Below are positions 29,361-38,075 of a stretch of 64,000 nt of DNA, piece after piece. The notes below the pieces were generated by a model. It was not told where the DNA came from. It did not search any database and saw nothing but the letters and a program-made list of their open reading frames with translations. Numbering within the stretch: the first letter of the stretch is position 1; each line of letters starts with the position of its first letter. The DNA is from a bacterium (GTDB lineage Bacteria > Bdellovibrionota > Bdellovibrionia > Bdellovibrionales > Bdellovibrionaceae): NCBI GenBank assembly GCA_019752925.1, contig JAIELP010000013.1, forward strand, positions 1 to 64,000. Direction: 5' to 3'. A program made the position numbers and the translations under genes.

Positions 29361-30167
29361 ATGAAAAATTTAAATGATTTCAATTCTAAGATCGAGTTTG
29401 TACTGACGGATATAGACGATACTCTCACGACTGAAGGCCAGTTAGAAGCCAAAGCCTATGAAGCTTTATGGAAGCTTCGCAACGCAGGACTCAAAATCAT
29501 ACCCATTACCGGAAGACCTGCCGGTTGGTGTGAAATGATTGCCCGTTTCTGGCCCGTAGAGGGCATTGTCGGAGAAAACGGCGGTTTTTACTTCAGATAT
29601 GCCGCTAATAAAGGCGAAAAAATCAAAAAAATGCAGAGATGGTTTTTTACAGATGAAAAAACCATCAGTCAGAATAAATCTAAACTTGAAGCTATAGAAA
29701 ATGAAGTTTTATCAGAGGTAAAAGGTAGCGCCATTGCCTCAGACCAATTTTGCCGCATGATGGACCTTGCCGTAGATTTTTGTGAAGACGTTCCCGCCCT
29801 GAGCACCGAGGACGTAAAAAAAATAGTTCAAATATTTGAAAAACATGGGGCTATAGCCAAAGTCAGCTCCATTCACGTTAATGGCTGGTTCGGCAATTAC
29901 AATAAACTCACAACTGCTTTTAAATTTTTACAAAACGAATTCAATTTAAGTGAGCAGGACGCCCTCAATAAATGTGCTTTTGTTGGAGACTCACCTAATG
30001 ATGAGCCGATGTTTGCAAAATTCCCGCATTCTTTTGGTGTAGCAAATATCCGCCATTTTGAAAAACAAATGAAAACACTTCCCACATATATATCCCGCTC
30101 AAAAGGCGGCGATGGATTCGCTGAAATCTCTCAGCGCATTTTGCAAGTAAACAGCTCAGGATTGTAA
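29361..30167 (+). CDS. HAD-IIB phosphatase
   Basis: A 268-aa HAD hydrolase. Motif I is TDIDDTLTTEG, motif II IPITGRPAGW, and motif IV CAFVGDSPNDEPMF, with a C2-type cap between them. This layout fits the Cof/sucrose-phosphatase/MPGP branch that acts on sugar phosphates. It starts 51 bp from topA, divergent, so the promoters face each other. Its exact substrate is not evident. Confidence 0.8.
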   Translation: MKNLNDFNSKIEFVLTDIDDTLTTEGQLEAKAYEALWKLRNAGLKIIPITGRPAGWCEMIARFWPVEGIVGENGGFYFRYAANKGEKIKKMQRWFFTDEKTISQNKSKLEAIENEVLSEVKGSAIASDQFCRMMDLAVDFCEDVPALSTEDVKKIVQIFEKHGAIAKVSSIHVNGWFGNYNKLTTAFKFLQNEFNLSEQDALNKCAFVGDSPNDEPMFAKFPHSFGVANIRHFEKQMKTLPTYISRSKGGDGFAEISQRILQVNSSGL

Positions 30168-30245
30168 ATCTAACCTGTCAAAAATCTTAACATCTAGCTA
30201 TTTCAACCGCATTGATTTACATTCCCTCTTCATAGGGTGATAACG

Positions 30246-30359
30246 AGAGCTATTGATCGCTAAGCGAATTACCACAGCAATTGTATGAACAAAGCTGCCA
30301 TGGGTGTTATTGTTTAGGACGTTCATACTTCGATGCTTGCGATCAGTAGCTATTTTTTC
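30246..30359 (+). ncRNA. Candidate structured small RNA
   Basis: A 13-bp stem pairs 30248-30260 with 30339-30351 (one G-U), extended after a one-base bulge by 30262-30265 with 30335-30338. Inside it, GTATGAAC at 30283-30290 pairs perfectly with GTTCATAC at 30321-30328. The 3' arm is followed at once by TATTTTTT, like an intrinsic terminator on the plus strand. A weak promoter (TTGATT at 30212, TAGGGT at 30233, 15-bp spacer) stands upstream. It could instead be a 5' leader for the downstream gene or a terminator of the upstream gene. No known RNA family recognised. Confidence 0.5.
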
Positions 30360-30430
30360 AATTACATAACTCCTAATTCAATCTAGTGCCACACTCCACC
30401 AATACCATAACAAGTAATTAGGGGCTTCAT

Positions 30431-30466
30431 TGGCCCGTCTCATTTTAAAACGTTTTAATGGCCCGT
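30431..30466. promoter_or_regulatory. Palindrome with flanking direct repeats
   Basis: TTAAAACGTTTTAA (30445-30458) is a perfect 14-bp palindrome. It is flanked by an 8-bp direct repeat TGGCCCGT at 30431-30438 and 30459-30466. It lies 40-75 bp before the phospholipase D-like gene, a place for a dimeric regulator to bind. No regulator can be named. Confidence 0.4.
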
Positions 30467-30506
30467 AGCTTGCTTTGTTAATTCATAACTGATTGTGAGG
30501 TTCCAA

Positions 30507-32141
30507 ATGAATATTCAAACACCCTTAAAATACTTCTCAGCTGCTGCACTGACTATTGGCTTTACACTTGCCAACGCGCAAACAGTCTTAAACAGCTTAC
30601 CAAGTACTTTACAAACCCATGCTAAACAGGTTTCCATACATTTAAATGGCGAAAGCGGCTTTATTAAAAAACTAGATCTTATTAAAAGAGCTAAGCCTAG
30701 CACAACGATTCAATTGGCTTACTTCATTTTTGAAAGCGACTACACTGCATCTGCATTAGCAAAAGCATTAGTTGAAAAAGCCCAATCCGGAAACAAAGTT
30801 CAACTTTTAGTCGACTATTATATGTCAGAAAGCTATATGGCTTGGCTGGCTAATATGGCTTCTAATCCTAATTTTGAAGTTAAGAGATTCAGACCACCAT
30901 CTCCACAGTTTTTAGCTTTCCTTAAAAACGATTTACAAATTGCTGATCCTGAGAGCTTCGTTAAAGCCCTAATGAAAGGCGATAAAAACCTTATTTTACA
31001 AGCTGCAATGACTTCTCCTATTTTGGCTAAACATGCTGCTGAACTACAAGTAGCCATGAGCTCATCTTCCGAAGCCTCGGTAGCCAATGTAGCGCTCTTA
31101 TTAGCTCAGTTTAAAGATTTAGAGCCCTCTATGGCCGTTAAATTCAGATTTTATATGACTGATTTCACCAAACGCCTTCATCATAAACTATTAATTGCTG
31201 AAACCGATAAAGGTACAGAATTTATGGTTGGTGGACGCAACATCAGCGACGAGTACCACGCATCTGTGGGCCATGAATTTTTAAAAGGCCGTAATTACCC
31301 ATTCTTTGACTCTGAAGTTTCAGGAACAATGGATGCAAAAGCATCGGCAGAACTTAAAAATAGTTTTGCAAAATTATGGATGAGTACTGTATTAACCGAC
31401 AAAGTGGTTGGCGCATTTTCAGCAGAAGAAAATTCTAAAATGCTTAACAACACTGAAAAGTTTAATGCTCAACTTGAATCTTATAAAGCCACTGCGATCA
31501 AAGGTTCTTTGCCCATTGGCGATTACGATATGATCTATACTGAAAACTCACCATCATCGGTTAGTCTAACTAAAGAAATTTCACGCAGCTGGATTAAGCT
31601 TATAGAAAAATCTGAAAAGCAGATTGATATCGTATCAGCATATTTCTTCTTAACTGATGATATGCTTAAAGCTCTTAAAAAGGCTGCCGCACGTAATGTA
31701 AAAATCAATATTAAAACCAATTCTTTCAGTTCAACAGATATGAACATTGTAAATATCGCAGCTTACAAACACTTTGCACGCTGGACATCTGAAGTTGGTC
31801 CTAATTTATCAATTGCGGAACTTCAAAAAGGTAAAGGCGAAGGCTCACTGCACGCCAAAATTATCAATGTAGACAACAAATATGTAGGTATTGGTTCTGC
31901 TAATACAGACCCTCGTACGCACTTGCATGATACAAATAACTTAGTTGTGCTGGATTTGAGCAAAAATACGGCTATAGCTAAAAAAATATTCGATGCATAT
32001 CTTTCGCCGGTAGGATTGTTAAAGCTAAAATGGGCTCCGGTAACTGAGCCCATGGCCAAAATGATTTACGAAAAAGCCATCAGTGAGAAAAAAGGACTTA
32101 GAGAAGCTCTTGAACTTTCAGATTTCATCGATCAGTTATAA
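30507..32141 (+). CDS. Exported phospholipase D-family protein
   Basis: A 544-aa protein with a Sec signal (to about TLANAQ, residue 25). Two HKD motifs are visible: LHHKLLIAETDKGTEFMVGGRN near residue 225, and LHAKIINVDNKYVGIGSANTD near residue 445, each with the Lys and downstream Gly-rich element. This matches a cardiolipin-synthase-like phosphatidyltransferase or phospholipase that acts in the periplasm or is secreted. ATG 30507 has TGAGG 6 bases upstream; an in-frame ATG 12 bases earlier has none. In a predator or host-interacting bacterium it may attack lipids, but that is inference. Confidence 0.85.
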   Translation: MNIQTPLKYFSAAALTIGFTLANAQTVLNSLPSTLQTHAKQVSIHLNGESGFIKKLDLIKRAKPSTTIQLAYFIFESDYTASALAKALVEKAQSGNKVQLLVDYYMSESYMAWLANMASNPNFEVKRFRPPSPQFLAFLKNDLQIADPESFVKALMKGDKNLILQAAMTSPILAKHAAELQVAMSSSSEASVANVALLLAQFKDLEPSMAVKFRFYMTDFTKRLHHKLLIAETDKGTEFMVGGRNISDEYHASVGHEFLKGRNYPFFDSEVSGTMDAKASAELKNSFAKLWMSTVLTDKVVGAFSAEENSKMLNNTEKFNAQLESYKATAIKGSLPIGDYDMIYTENSPSSVSLTKEISRSWIKLIEKSEKQIDIVSAYFFLTDDMLKALKKAAARNVKINIKTNSFSSTDMNIVNIAAYKHFARWTSEVGPNLSIAELQKGKGEGSLHAKIINVDNKYVGIGSANTDPRTHLHDTNNLVVLDLSKNTAIAKKIFDAYLSPVGLLKLKWAPVTEPMAKMIYEKAISEKKGLREALELSDFIDQL

Positions 32142-32142
32142 T

Positions 32143-32499
32143 TTAAATGAGCTTACTAACAGCTTCATAAAAAGGATCAAAACCCGGGAAAGGACTTATC
32201 TTTCCCAGTTTTTTTCCGTTTTTAAAAAATATAAATACCGGAATACCGAACAAACCAAAACGAGTGGCCAGCTCAAAATCTTCGTAAATATTAGCGTGAT
32301 ACCATTTCATATTTAAAGTATCGACATCTCTTTTACGCTCGACTAATACCCTTTTTGCAATTTCACAGTTAGGGCAATCGTGTCCCCAGAAAAATACACA
32401 GACCAACTGATCTTTGAGGTTGTCAGAATTAATTTTATTATCAAAACCAGAGGTTTCAATTTTTTCAAAGTTGTAAGTTTTAAAAAAGGTATTATCCAT
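32143..32499 (-). CDS. Thioredoxin-like protein
   Basis: A 118-aa thioredoxin-fold protein without signal peptide. The active site is GHDCPNCEIA (Cys42 and Cys45, CPNC) and the cis-proline segment is GIPVFIFF. It resembles the thioredoxins that pair with CPxC motifs for disulfide reduction. One base separates it from the upstream histidine phosphatase gene on the same strand, and its end lies 1 bp from the end of the phospholipase gene. Confidence 0.8.
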   Translation of the reverse strand: MDNTFFKTYNFEKIETSGFDNKINSDNLKDQLVCVFFWGHDCPNCEIAKRVLVERKRDVDTLNMKWYHANIYEDFELATRFGLFGIPVFIFFKNGKKLGKISPFPGFDPFYEAVSKLI

Positions 32500-32500
32500 T

Positions 32501-33112
32501 TTAAACGATTTTGCTTTTGTAAATCAGAATATCAGGATTCTCATCACTCCATACATAGTGATGAACAGAACCATTTGCAAATGCATGCATGTCCCAGCTC
32601 ACCCCGTCACCAAAAATGTGGGTCAACGCTCGCATCACCATGCCATGACTGAAAACCGCGATATTATTGCGATTAGAATTTTGGGCAATATCTAAAAAAA
32701 CAGTACGCGCACGATACATCATCTGACGTTTAGACTCACCTTTAGTAAATGAATAATCCAGAAGCCTTTCTTCATAAGATCTCCACTTAATCAGACTGTC
32801 TGGACCAAATTTCTGTAAAATTTCATCGTGGGTTAGGCTTTCTGCCTCACCCAAATGGGTTTCACGAAGACGGTCATCTTTTTGTATACTGAGTTTTAAA
32901 TCCTGAGTGGCAATTTCTGCCGTTTCATAGGCTCTCAAAAGTGAGCTTGAATACACCGACTCAATTTGGAGTCTGTGCATAACCGGACGAAGTTTAAGCG
33001 CCTGCTCGCGACCGGCTTCATTCATTTTAATATCGGTCTGGCCCTGAAACCTCTGGTTCTTATTCCAGTCGGTTTCACCGTGCCTAACGACGTAAATATT
33101 TTTGAGCTTCAA
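32501..33112 (-). CDS. Histidine phosphatase (phosphoglycerate-mutase-like)
   Basis: A 203-aa enzyme with the RHG motif VVRHGETDWNKN near the N-terminus, the second phosphate pocket in LRETHLGEAES and the later catalytic His in AVFSHGMVMRAL. Members dephosphorylate small metabolites or act as cofactor-dependent mutases; here the spacing fits the CobC/GpmB-like branch. Its TTG start at 33112 lies one base after the TAG of the small basic gene, so it probably depends on translational coupling. Confidence 0.85.
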   Translation of the reverse strand: MKLKNIYVVRHGETDWNKNQRFQGQTDIKMNEAGREQALKLRPVMHRLQIESVYSSSLLRAYETAEIATQDLKLSIQKDDRLRETHLGEAESLTHDEILQKFGPDSLIKWRSYEERLLDYSFTKGESKRQMMYRARTVFLDIAQNSNRNNIAVFSHGMVMRALTHIFGDGVSWDMHAFANGSVHHYVWSDENPDILIYKSKIV

Positions 33113-33113
33113 A

Positions 33114-33227
33114 CTATTTTCTAGTTTTTGCTTTAGTCATTCTTTTTTTCTTAGTTAATCTTTTTGCTTTATGACGAGCACTTTTGTTTTTTGAATTCTT
33201 TTTCTTTCCACCGACTTTTAAAGCCAT
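33114..33227 (-). CDS. Small, very basic 37-aa protein
   Basis: An ORF of 37 codons beginning MALKVGGKKKNSKNK and ending KAKTRK; over 45% of residues are Lys or Arg. A perfect AAGGGAG ribosome site stands 5-6 bases before the ATG at 33227. The stop TAG is one base before the TTG start of the histidine phosphatase, which looks like an operon arrangement. The composition suggests binding to RNA or DNA, for example a ribosome-associated or nucleoid peptide. I do not recognise a family. Confidence 0.6.
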   Translation of the reverse strand: MALKVGGKKKNSKNKSARHKAKRLTKKKRMTKAKTRK

Positions 33228-33251
33228 TTTAATCTCCCTTGTTGTTTTAAA

Positions 33252-35651
33252 TTACTTCTTATTATTACCTTGGTTTAATAAAGCTGCAAACGGATTATTG
33301 AACGGATTACCCTGTCTTTGAGGTTGAGCTGAACGATTGTCACCACCTCTTGGCTCAAACTTCTGGTTTGGCCTTTGCCCATCGCGAGCTTTGAAGTCGC
33401 CTTTAGGCTTAAAATCCCCGCGAGGTTTATCGTTACGCTGTTCTTTTTGATCACGGAAAGACTTTTGCTCAGGAGCTGCTTCCAATTTCATTGATAACGA
33501 AATCTGGTTCTTAGCCTGATCTACTTTTAATACTTTTACCGTTACTTGATCACCCGGATTAACTACTTTACGTGGGTCATCTACGAATTTATGCGCAATT
33601 TCAGAAATATGCACCAAGCCGTCCTGATGAACGCCAATATCTACGAAGGCTCCAAAATTAGTAACGTTTGTTACTAATCCAGGACAAAGCATACCTTCTT
33701 TTAAATCTTTAACTTCAAAAATATCTTCACGGAACTGAAATACTTTGAACGGATCTCGCGGATCACGTCCAGGCTTTTCAAGTTCTTTCAACATATCATC
33801 AAAAGTGTACTCACCAACAATAGCAGCCCATTTAGATCTCGCAGATAATAATTTTTTTGCACCTTCGCCAACAAGCTCATTAATATTTAAACCTAAATCC
33901 TGAGCCATATCGCGGATTGCGCTATAACGTTCAGGATGGATTCCTGTTGTATCCAAGAATACTTTACCGCCTGGAATTCTTAAGAACCCAGCCGCTTGCT
34001 CAAATACCTTTGTTGTGAATCTAGGAACTTTCATTAATTCAGAACGATCGCTAAAAAGACCATTCTTTTTACGATGTTCTGTGATGGCGGTCGCTAAACC
34101 CGGTCCAATACCTGATACATACGACAACAATGAAGAAGACGCTGTATTCACATCAACACCGACATTATTCACACAACTCTCAACGACACCTTCCAAGCCT
34201 TTTTTCAAAGAAGTTTGGTTTACGTCATGTTGATACTGACCAACACCGATAGATTTAGGATCAATTTTTACAAGTTCCGCTAAAGGATCCTGTAAACGAC
34301 GAGCAATCGAAATTGCACCCTTTACAGTTAAATCTAAATCCGGGAATTCTACGCGGGCCACATCACTGGCAGAGTAAACAGAAGCACCTGATTCATTCAC
34401 CATGATCACAGGAATTTCTTTATCTTTACCCAGCTCTTTTAAAATTTTCTTCAAAAAGATTTCTGTTTCGCGGCCAGCAGTTCCATTACCTACGGCAATG
34501 GCTTCAATTTTAATTTGCTTAGTTACTTCACCAATAAGTGTTTGAGCTTTCTTTTCAGCGCCCTCACCTAAAATATGCATCACTGTGTGCGATACATAGT
34601 TACCGGCCTTATCAACCAGTGCCACTTTACTGCCTGTACGTAAACCGGGGTCTACACCCAAAACACATTTAGAACCATACGGCGACCCCAGTAATACACG
34701 TCTTACGTTTTCGCTGAATACTTTAATTGCATGCTCGTCAGATTTTTCTTTAAGCTTTGCATGCACTTCGTTTTTCACTGAAGGAATAACATAAACGTTA
34801 AGAGCCAAACGTGCCGATTCTTTTAAATAAGTACCAATGGCATTATCAGGATTTGTTGTTGCAAATTTTTCGTAAGATTTAAGTAAAATTTCATCTTCAC
34901 CAACAACATCAACCGTTAACTCTTCTTCTTCCCAACCACGTTTCATGGCCATGTAACGGTGTGAGGCTTTTTCTTCTAATAAGTTTTTAACTGGCTCAGC
35001 GTAGTCTTTAGCGTACATTTCATATTTTGAATTCGGTTTAAAGCCTTTAGCTGATTTTGCTGTAACTTTCCCTTGCTCAAAATAATTTTTTACAACTTGT
35101 TCACGAAGAGCCACATCATTTGCAATTTTATCAACCAAAATATCCTGCGCACCTTTAAGAGCGTCATCGTAAGTCATAATTTTTTTATCTGGTGCTAAGA
35201 AGTTCTTAGCTTTAATTTCCATAGTCTCCGCATCTTTAATAGTGCCATGACCCATGTCCCAAATCCAATTAGCCAAAGGTTCAAGGCCCGCTTCACGCGC
35301 AACAGTGGCTTTGGTTTTTTTCTTTTTCTTAAATGGTTTGTAAATTTCTTCAAGCTCATTCAACTCCCATGAAAGCTCAATACGCTTTTGGATTTCAGGA
35401 GTTAAATTATTTTGGTCACCGATTTCTTTGATGAGGAAAGCTTTGCGCTTTACGATCTCTTGATAAGTTTCATTGGCTTCAATTACAGTTCTAATTTGAA
35501 CTTCATCCAAATTACCGGTTTTTTCTTTACGGTATCGGGCGATAAACGGAACTGTTCCGCCTTCCGCTGCTAATTCTAAAACCGCTGCTGCCGACTTTGG
35601 CGCAATTCCTTTTGCAAAACGAGACAAATAACTCTGTAGAGCTTGTTCCAT
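33252..35651 (-). CDS. tex: Tex family RNA-binding transcription accessory protein
   Basis: A 799-aa Tex protein. The N-terminal helical domain (ESYL-type to ~200) precedes the YqgF-like nuclease fold (CVLGVDPGLRTG). Helix-hairpin-helix motifs follow (SYVSGIGPGLATAI, LMKVPRFTTKVFEQAAGFLRI), then the S1 domain (GLVTNVTNFGAFVDIGVHQDGLVHISE) near residue 660. Beyond the S1 domain is a Gly/Arg/Gln-rich disordered tail of about 80 residues. Tex binds RNA and acts in transcription and RNA turnover. Single gene with ribosome site AAAGGACT upstream. Confidence 0.93.
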   Translation of the reverse strand: MEQALQSYLSRFAKGIAPKSAAAVLELAAEGGTVPFIARYRKEKTGNLDEVQIRTVIEANETYQEIVKRKAFLIKEIGDQNNLTPEIQKRIELSWELNELEEIYKPFKKKKKTKATVAREAGLEPLANWIWDMGHGTIKDAETMEIKAKNFLAPDKKIMTYDDALKGAQDILVDKIANDVALREQVVKNYFEQGKVTAKSAKGFKPNSKYEMYAKDYAEPVKNLLEEKASHRYMAMKRGWEEEELTVDVVGEDEILLKSYEKFATTNPDNAIGTYLKESARLALNVYVIPSVKNEVHAKLKEKSDEHAIKVFSENVRRVLLGSPYGSKCVLGVDPGLRTGSKVALVDKAGNYVSHTVMHILGEGAEKKAQTLIGEVTKQIKIEAIAVGNGTAGRETEIFLKKILKELGKDKEIPVIMVNESGASVYSASDVARVEFPDLDLTVKGAISIARRLQDPLAELVKIDPKSIGVGQYQHDVNQTSLKKGLEGVVESCVNNVGVDVNTASSSLLSYVSGIGPGLATAITEHRKKNGLFSDRSELMKVPRFTTKVFEQAAGFLRIPGGKVFLDTTGIHPERYSAIRDMAQDLGLNINELVGEGAKKLLSARSKWAAIVGEYTFDDMLKELEKPGRDPRDPFKVFQFREDIFEVKDLKEGMLCPGLVTNVTNFGAFVDIGVHQDGLVHISEIAHKFVDDPRKVVNPGDQVTVKVLKVDQAKNQISLSMKLEAAPEQKSFRDQKEQRNDKPRGDFKPKGDFKARDGQRPNQKFEPRGGDNRSAQPQRQGNPFNNPFAALLNQGNNKK

Positions 35652-35711
35652 TCTTTAGTCCTTTTTAATTTTCTTCTTGGTTTGGATACGTCATAAAAGG
35701 AAAAATTTTTT

Positions 35712-35933
35712 TTATTTATGACGGTACATAATTAGACCATGAGTCGGATCGTAGGGAGAAACTCCCACACTCACACGGTCACCCACGACAATACGGATAT
35801 TGAAACGGCGCATTTTTCCACAAAGTTTCGCACTGATTACGACTTTGTTGGCTTCTAGTTCTACTTTATATAGACCACCCGCAAGGGCATCTACTACTTT
35901 TCCATCGAATTGTGCTAAATCATCTTTTGACAT
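35712..35933 (-). CDS. infA: Translation initiation factor IF-1
   Basis: A 73-aa OB-fold protein. The core (DGKVVDALAGGLYKVEL, GKMRRFNIRIVVGDRVSVGVSPYDPTHGLI) matches IF-1, including the GKMRR segment and the DRV strand. It binds the A site of the 30S subunit during initiation. Typical IF-1 reads GKMRKNRIRI and PYDLTKGRI; this one is somewhat divergent. A second infA elsewhere in the genome cannot be excluded. Confidence 0.88.
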   Translation of the reverse strand: MSKDDLAQFDGKVVDALAGGLYKVELEANKVVISAKLCGKMRRFNIRIVVGDRVSVGVSPYDPTHGLIMYRHK

Positions 35934-35987
35934 GTGCCTCAGATACTAGGTTTTTTATTTTACTGAATCAAATGAAAAATGCGTAAA

Positions 35988-36584
35988 CTAACTTTTATAG
36001 TTACTGATCAACATTCTGATGCCGGTTTCAAATAATACTTCTAAACGGTCATTTTCATTTGTAAGTACAAACCCCCACCCTAAAACTTTATGCTGTAAAG
36101 GCACAAGAGAAGAGTAAGTTTCAGTCATTTTGTAAGTTAAGGCCTTATCTTTGCCATATTTTTTATTAAGTTCGGCCCATTTAGCTTTTTCGTCAGCCAA
36201 ATTACCTCTATCAACTTTAACAGGCTTAACCTTGCTTACTTTTTCTACTTTTTGTGGCTCTGCTGCGCCCGTCGGATCTCCTTCGAGCATAGACACTACA
36301 GTTTTATTTTTTTTAACTTCGGGCTGCTCTGCTACTTCAGGCTCAATTTTTTTGCCTTTTTTAGTCATCAAAGCAGGCTTGGCTGCTTTAGGAGCTTTCT
36401 CCACTACCGCTTTTGCAGCTTTAGCTGGAGTTGGTTTAAGTGCTTTAGCAATTGTCTTAATCACTTTTACAGCTGATTTAGCTACAGAGCTACCCGACTT
36501 GGCCGATTTAGCAGCTTTAGCCGGTTTTGATGGCTTAGCTTTCGCTGGAGCCGCCTTTTTCTTTGGTGCAGTTTTTTTAGCCAT
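35988..36584 (-). CDS. Histone-H1-like protein with C-terminal domain
   Basis: A 198-aa protein. Residues 1-85 are a Lys/Ala/Pro-rich tail (MAKKTAPKKKAAPAKAKPSK and onward) like eukaryotic H1 and bacterial Hc1-type proteins. The C-terminal ~80 residues are a folded-looking acidic/hydrophobic domain with WAELNKKYGKDKALTYKM and HKVLGWGFVLTNENDRLEVLFE. ATG 36584 has AGAGG 9 bases upstream; the longer frame has none. The tail should bind DNA. The C-terminal domain is unknown to me. Divergent from lpxD. Confidence 0.75.
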   Translation of the reverse strand: MAKKTAPKKKAAPAKAKPSKPAKAAKSAKSGSSVAKSAVKVIKTIAKALKPTPAKAAKAVVEKAPKAAKPALMTKKGKKIEPEVAEQPEVKKNKTVVSMLEGDPTGAAEPQKVEKVSKVKPVKVDRGNLADEKAKWAELNKKYGKDKALTYKMTETYSSLVPLQHKVLGWGFVLTNENDRLEVLFETGIRMLISNYKS

Positions 36585-36679
36585 ATTAAATAAACCTCTA
36601 TTAATGTACTTATATCGCGCGCCGCTTGAACGACAAGTAAAATGATGTACTTTCTTTCGCGAAGCATTACAGTAAATAC

Positions 36680-37684
36680 ATGAAATCAATATCGATTGAT
36701 CAAATCATAGAGAAAAGCGGCGACGTTCTTGTTCTTAAACAAAAAGCAAATAGTCCGGTCAGTGAAGTTTTGCCTGCCGAACTAGCCAAATCCACCAGCC
36801 TAGTATTTGCCTCTCACAAAAATCTACTCGATAAGGCCCTGGAGAATAAAGCCGCAGCACTCATCCTGACAGAAGCTGTTTTTTCAGAAGCTGAAAAACA
36901 ACTTCCCAAAAATGTCACTATTTGGACAACTAAAAATGTTCAAGCTGCCATGACTCAAGTTCTTCAGCTATTTGACCTGAAAAGATCTTTTCACACACAG
37001 GGTATTCATCCAACTGCACAGATTCACCCGACCGCTAAGATTTCACCTTCAGCACATATCGGAGCTTATTCAGTTATTGAAGCCCATGCTGCTGTCGGCG
37101 ACGACACAATAATTTTTCCACATGTTTATGTGGGGGCTTATTGTGAAATTGGTCAACGCTGCTATATTGCTTCGTTTGTATCTATCGGATCTGATGGCTT
37201 CGGATTTTTCACAGATAAAACATTTACCCATCACAAAATTCCGCAAATAGGCAAAGTTGTCATTGAAGACGATTGCGAGCTTGGCGCCCATTGCGCAATA
37301 GATCGCGCAACTCTTACTGAAACGCGAATAAAAAAAGGTTCTAAATTTGATAACTTCTGTCATATCGCCCACAACGTAACTTTCGGTGAAAATGCATTAG
37401 TCGCTGCAGGATTTATTGTTGCGGGTTCTGCAAAAATCGGAAAAAACTTCATGGCTTCCGGCGGAGTTCATGTACTGGGTCATCTTAGTGTAGCCGATAA
37501 TGTTATTTTATCTGGCCGAGCAGCTGTAACAAGTTCTGTCGATAAATCCGGAATGTACGGCGGCTACCCTCTAGAAGAGCATCGCGAAAGTACAAAAACT
37601 TTAGCGTCTCTTCCTCGCGTAAAAATTTTAAGGAAACAAGTTAACAAAATATTAAAGCATTTAAATTTAACCGAAGAAGAATAA
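36680..37684 (+). CDS. lpxD: LpxD-like UDP-3-O-acylglucosamine N-acyltransferase
   Basis: A 334-aa left-handed beta-helix acyltransferase. An N-terminal uridine-binding-type domain (to ~100) precedes hexapeptide repeats ([25 protein letters not shown]) and the catalytic-His segment [19 protein letters not shown]. It adds the N-linked 3-hydroxyacyl chain in lipid A synthesis. The other lpx genes are not adjacent, so a paralogue elsewhere remains possible. It is followed by a small membrane protein and a GAF enzyme with short gaps, a likely operon. Confidence 0.87.
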   Translation: MKSISIDQIIEKSGDVLVLKQKANSPVSEVLPAELAKSTSLVFASHKNLLDKALENKAAALILTEAVFSEAEKQLPKNVTIWTTKNVQAAMTQVLQLFDLKRSFHTQGIHPTAQIHPTAKISPSAHIGAYSVIEAHAAVGDDTIIFPHVYVGAYCEIGQRCYIASFVSIGSDGFGFFTDKTFTHHKIPQIGKVVIEDDCELGAHCAIDRATLTETRIKKGSKFDNFCHIAHNVTFGENALVAAGFIVAGSAKIGKNFMASGGVHVLGHLSVADNVILSGRAAVTSSVDKSGMYGGYPLEEHRESTKTLASLPRVKILRKQVNKILKHLNLTEEE

Positions 37685-37694
37685 AGGAGATTTT

Positions 37695-38066
37695 ATGTCT
37701 TATGAGTTTTACAAAATTTTACATCTTACAGGAGTAATTCTAGTATTTTCCGGATTAATGGGTTTACTCACGCCGGTAATGGCCGGAATCCCAGTTGAAG
37801 GAAAACTTAAAAAAATGGTTTTCATGTCACACGGCATAGGTCTTTTTCTGGCGTTAGTTGGTGGATTCGGACTGCTAGCCCGACTTGGCATGGCTCGCGA
37901 AATGCCGACTTGGGTTTATGGAAAATTAGCAATCTGGTTGATTTTAGGTGGAGCTATTTCCTTAGTAAAAAGAAAAGGCCGTTACGGCGGACCGATTTTC
38001 CTTACTTTGGTTGCTCTCTTTATTGCGGCCAGCTACCTTGCTGTTGTTAAACCATTTACCGTATAA
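37695..38066 (+). CDS. Four-helix membrane protein
   Basis: A 123-aa protein with four predicted helices (about 8-30, 41-63, 72-87, 97-118) and little soluble sequence. His10 in the first helix and His46 in the second (MSHGIG) could be haem ligands, as in small cytochrome-b-type proteins, but this is speculative. AAAGGAG precedes the ATG. It lies 10 bp after lpxD and 9 bp before the GAF gene, suggesting one operon. No family identified. Confidence 0.7.
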   Translation: MSYEFYKILHLTGVILVFSGLMGLLTPVMAGIPVEGKLKKMVFMSHGIGLFLALVGGFGLLARLGMAREMPTWVYGKLAIWLILGGAISLVKRKGRYGGPIFLTLVALFIAASYLAVVKPFTV

Positions 38067-38075
38067 GAAATTAAT

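Larger units (their letters stand above)
30168..30494. other. Intergenic region with structured elements
   Basis: This 327-bp gap is the longest clear non-coding stretch in the AT-rich part. It has no convincing ORF. It holds the candidate structured RNA (30246-30359) and a palindrome with flanking direct repeats (30431-30466), both listed separately. The rest shows nothing I recognise. Confidence 0.7.

Noticed and set aside
30246..30359. c-di-GMP riboswitch or SRP RNA
   Set aside because: The conserved cores of those RNAs are not visible in the loop regions.
36151..36645. Plus-strand 164-aa Ala/Phe-rich ORF
   Set aside because: It is the antisense of the Lys/Ala-rich histone-like gene, whose composition opens other frames.
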